A stretch of 5,856 nt of DNA, taken from positions 18,935 through 24,790 of the forward strand of contig MHFC01000019.1 of the NCBI GenBank assembly GCA_001804025.1. The letters are read 5' to 3'. Source of the DNA: Omnitrophica bacterium GWA2_52_8 (GTDB taxonomy: Bacteria > Omnitrophota > Omnitrophia > Omnitrophales > Aquincolibacteriaceae). The first letter of the stretch is position 1. The number at the start of each line of letters is the position of its first letter. Both the position numbers and the translations under genes were made by a program. The notes beneath the pieces are model-generated. The model made no database searches and was not told the origin of the DNA. It saw nothing but the letters and a program-made list of their open reading frames with translations. Of this stretch, positions 5,554 to 5,856 are shown piece by piece.

Positions 5554-5856
5554 TTAAGCACTCACGACCCGGGTTTTTGCCCAGCCGTCAGCAAGCCGCT
5601 CACCCTTAGTCAAAAGAGAGACAATTTCAACGATATACCCGATCACAAGCACAAACGGGATGATGAGCAGAATGTTGCGGATAAACGCTTGCCCGAGACT
5701 AACCTTGTCCCCTATCAGACTTGTAAGTTTAAGTCCGACCATGGCTCTTCCCGGCGAATAAACCATATCGCGGAAAATAAGCCATGCGATGTTGACCAGA
5801 ACAAGGATAACGCTGCGGATCATATCATTGATGTTCAGAAGTACGAGCCCGATGAT
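5554..5856 (-). CDS. RDD-family membrane protein, N-terminal part outside window
   Basis: The frame is open to the right edge, giving 100 codons before TAA. The sequence fits the second half of an RDD domain. A hydrophobic stretch (about visible residues 13-28) leads into RDMVYSPGRAMVGLKL, the equivalent of the family's G-(Q/R)-(S/A)-x-G-(K/L)-x-L-x-(L/V) loop. A conserved-type arginine follows in AFIRN (R60), then a membrane span at about 61-83, and the family-like end GERLADGWAKTRVV. RDD proteins are integral membrane proteins mostly of unknown function; some have been linked to ion or solute transport. A start at the internal ATG (5823) is unlikely: there is no Shine-Dalgarno and the first membrane span would be lost. 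It is followed by a strong terminator, so it ends its transcription unit. Confidence 0.8.
   Translation of the reverse strand: MIGLVLLNINDMIRSVILVLVNIAWLIFRDMVYSPGRAMVGLKLTSLIGDKVSLGQAFIRNILLIIPFVLVIGYIVEIVSLLTKGERLADGWAKTRVVSA

Noticed and set aside
5554..5823. RDD protein as a complete 89-residue gene starting at 5823
   Set aside because: There is no Shine-Dalgarno, the frame is open upstream to the window edge with hydrophobic sequence, and the first membrane span of the domain would be missing.

Overview
The window reads as ordinary chromosomal DNA of a Gram-negative bacterium. The evidence for this is a lipopolysaccharide gene (Kdo transferase), two core DNA-maintenance genes (topoisomerase I and a Xer recombinase) and dense minus-strand coding at moderate G+C. 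I cannot name the phylum from this alone. An under-studied LPS-bearing lineage such as Omnitrophota or another PVC-like group would fit, but that is a guess. No phage, transposase, rRNA, tRNA or CRISPR gene is visible.

All recognised genes are on the minus strand, so transcription runs from right to left. From the right edge these are: (1) the C-terminal part of an RDD-family membrane protein, 5554-5856, followed by a strong intrinsic terminator at 5488-5529; (2) a leader with possible alternative hairpins, then a 134-residue coiled-coil protein of unknown function, 4933-5337; (3) a 350-bp gap, 4583-4932, with no convincing gene but with interrupted inverted repeats, a nearly G-free tract and a candidate promoter; (4) topA, 2165-4582; (5) a xerC/xerD-type recombinase, 1238-2116; (6) waaA/kdtA, 1-1134, cut by the left edge before its C-terminus.

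The most striking feature is at the start of topA. The first 66 codons encode a full ThiS-like sulfur-carrier domain ending in the diagnostic Gly-Gly. It is joined in frame, through a charged linker of about 40 residues, to a complete bacterial type IA topoisomerase. ThiS normally needs a free C-terminal Gly-Gly, so this is either a proteolytically processed carrier or a beta-grasp domain given a new role on a topoisomerase.

topA, xerC and waaA are spaced 48 and 103 bp apart on one strand and may be co-transcribed. topA next to a Xer recombinase is a familiar bacterial arrangement, often with trmFO and hslVU following. Here waaA follows instead. Other points worth a second look are the hairpin between the Shine-Dalgarno and the start codon of xerC, the possible small mobile or structured element upstream of topA, and the structured leader of the coiled-coil gene.
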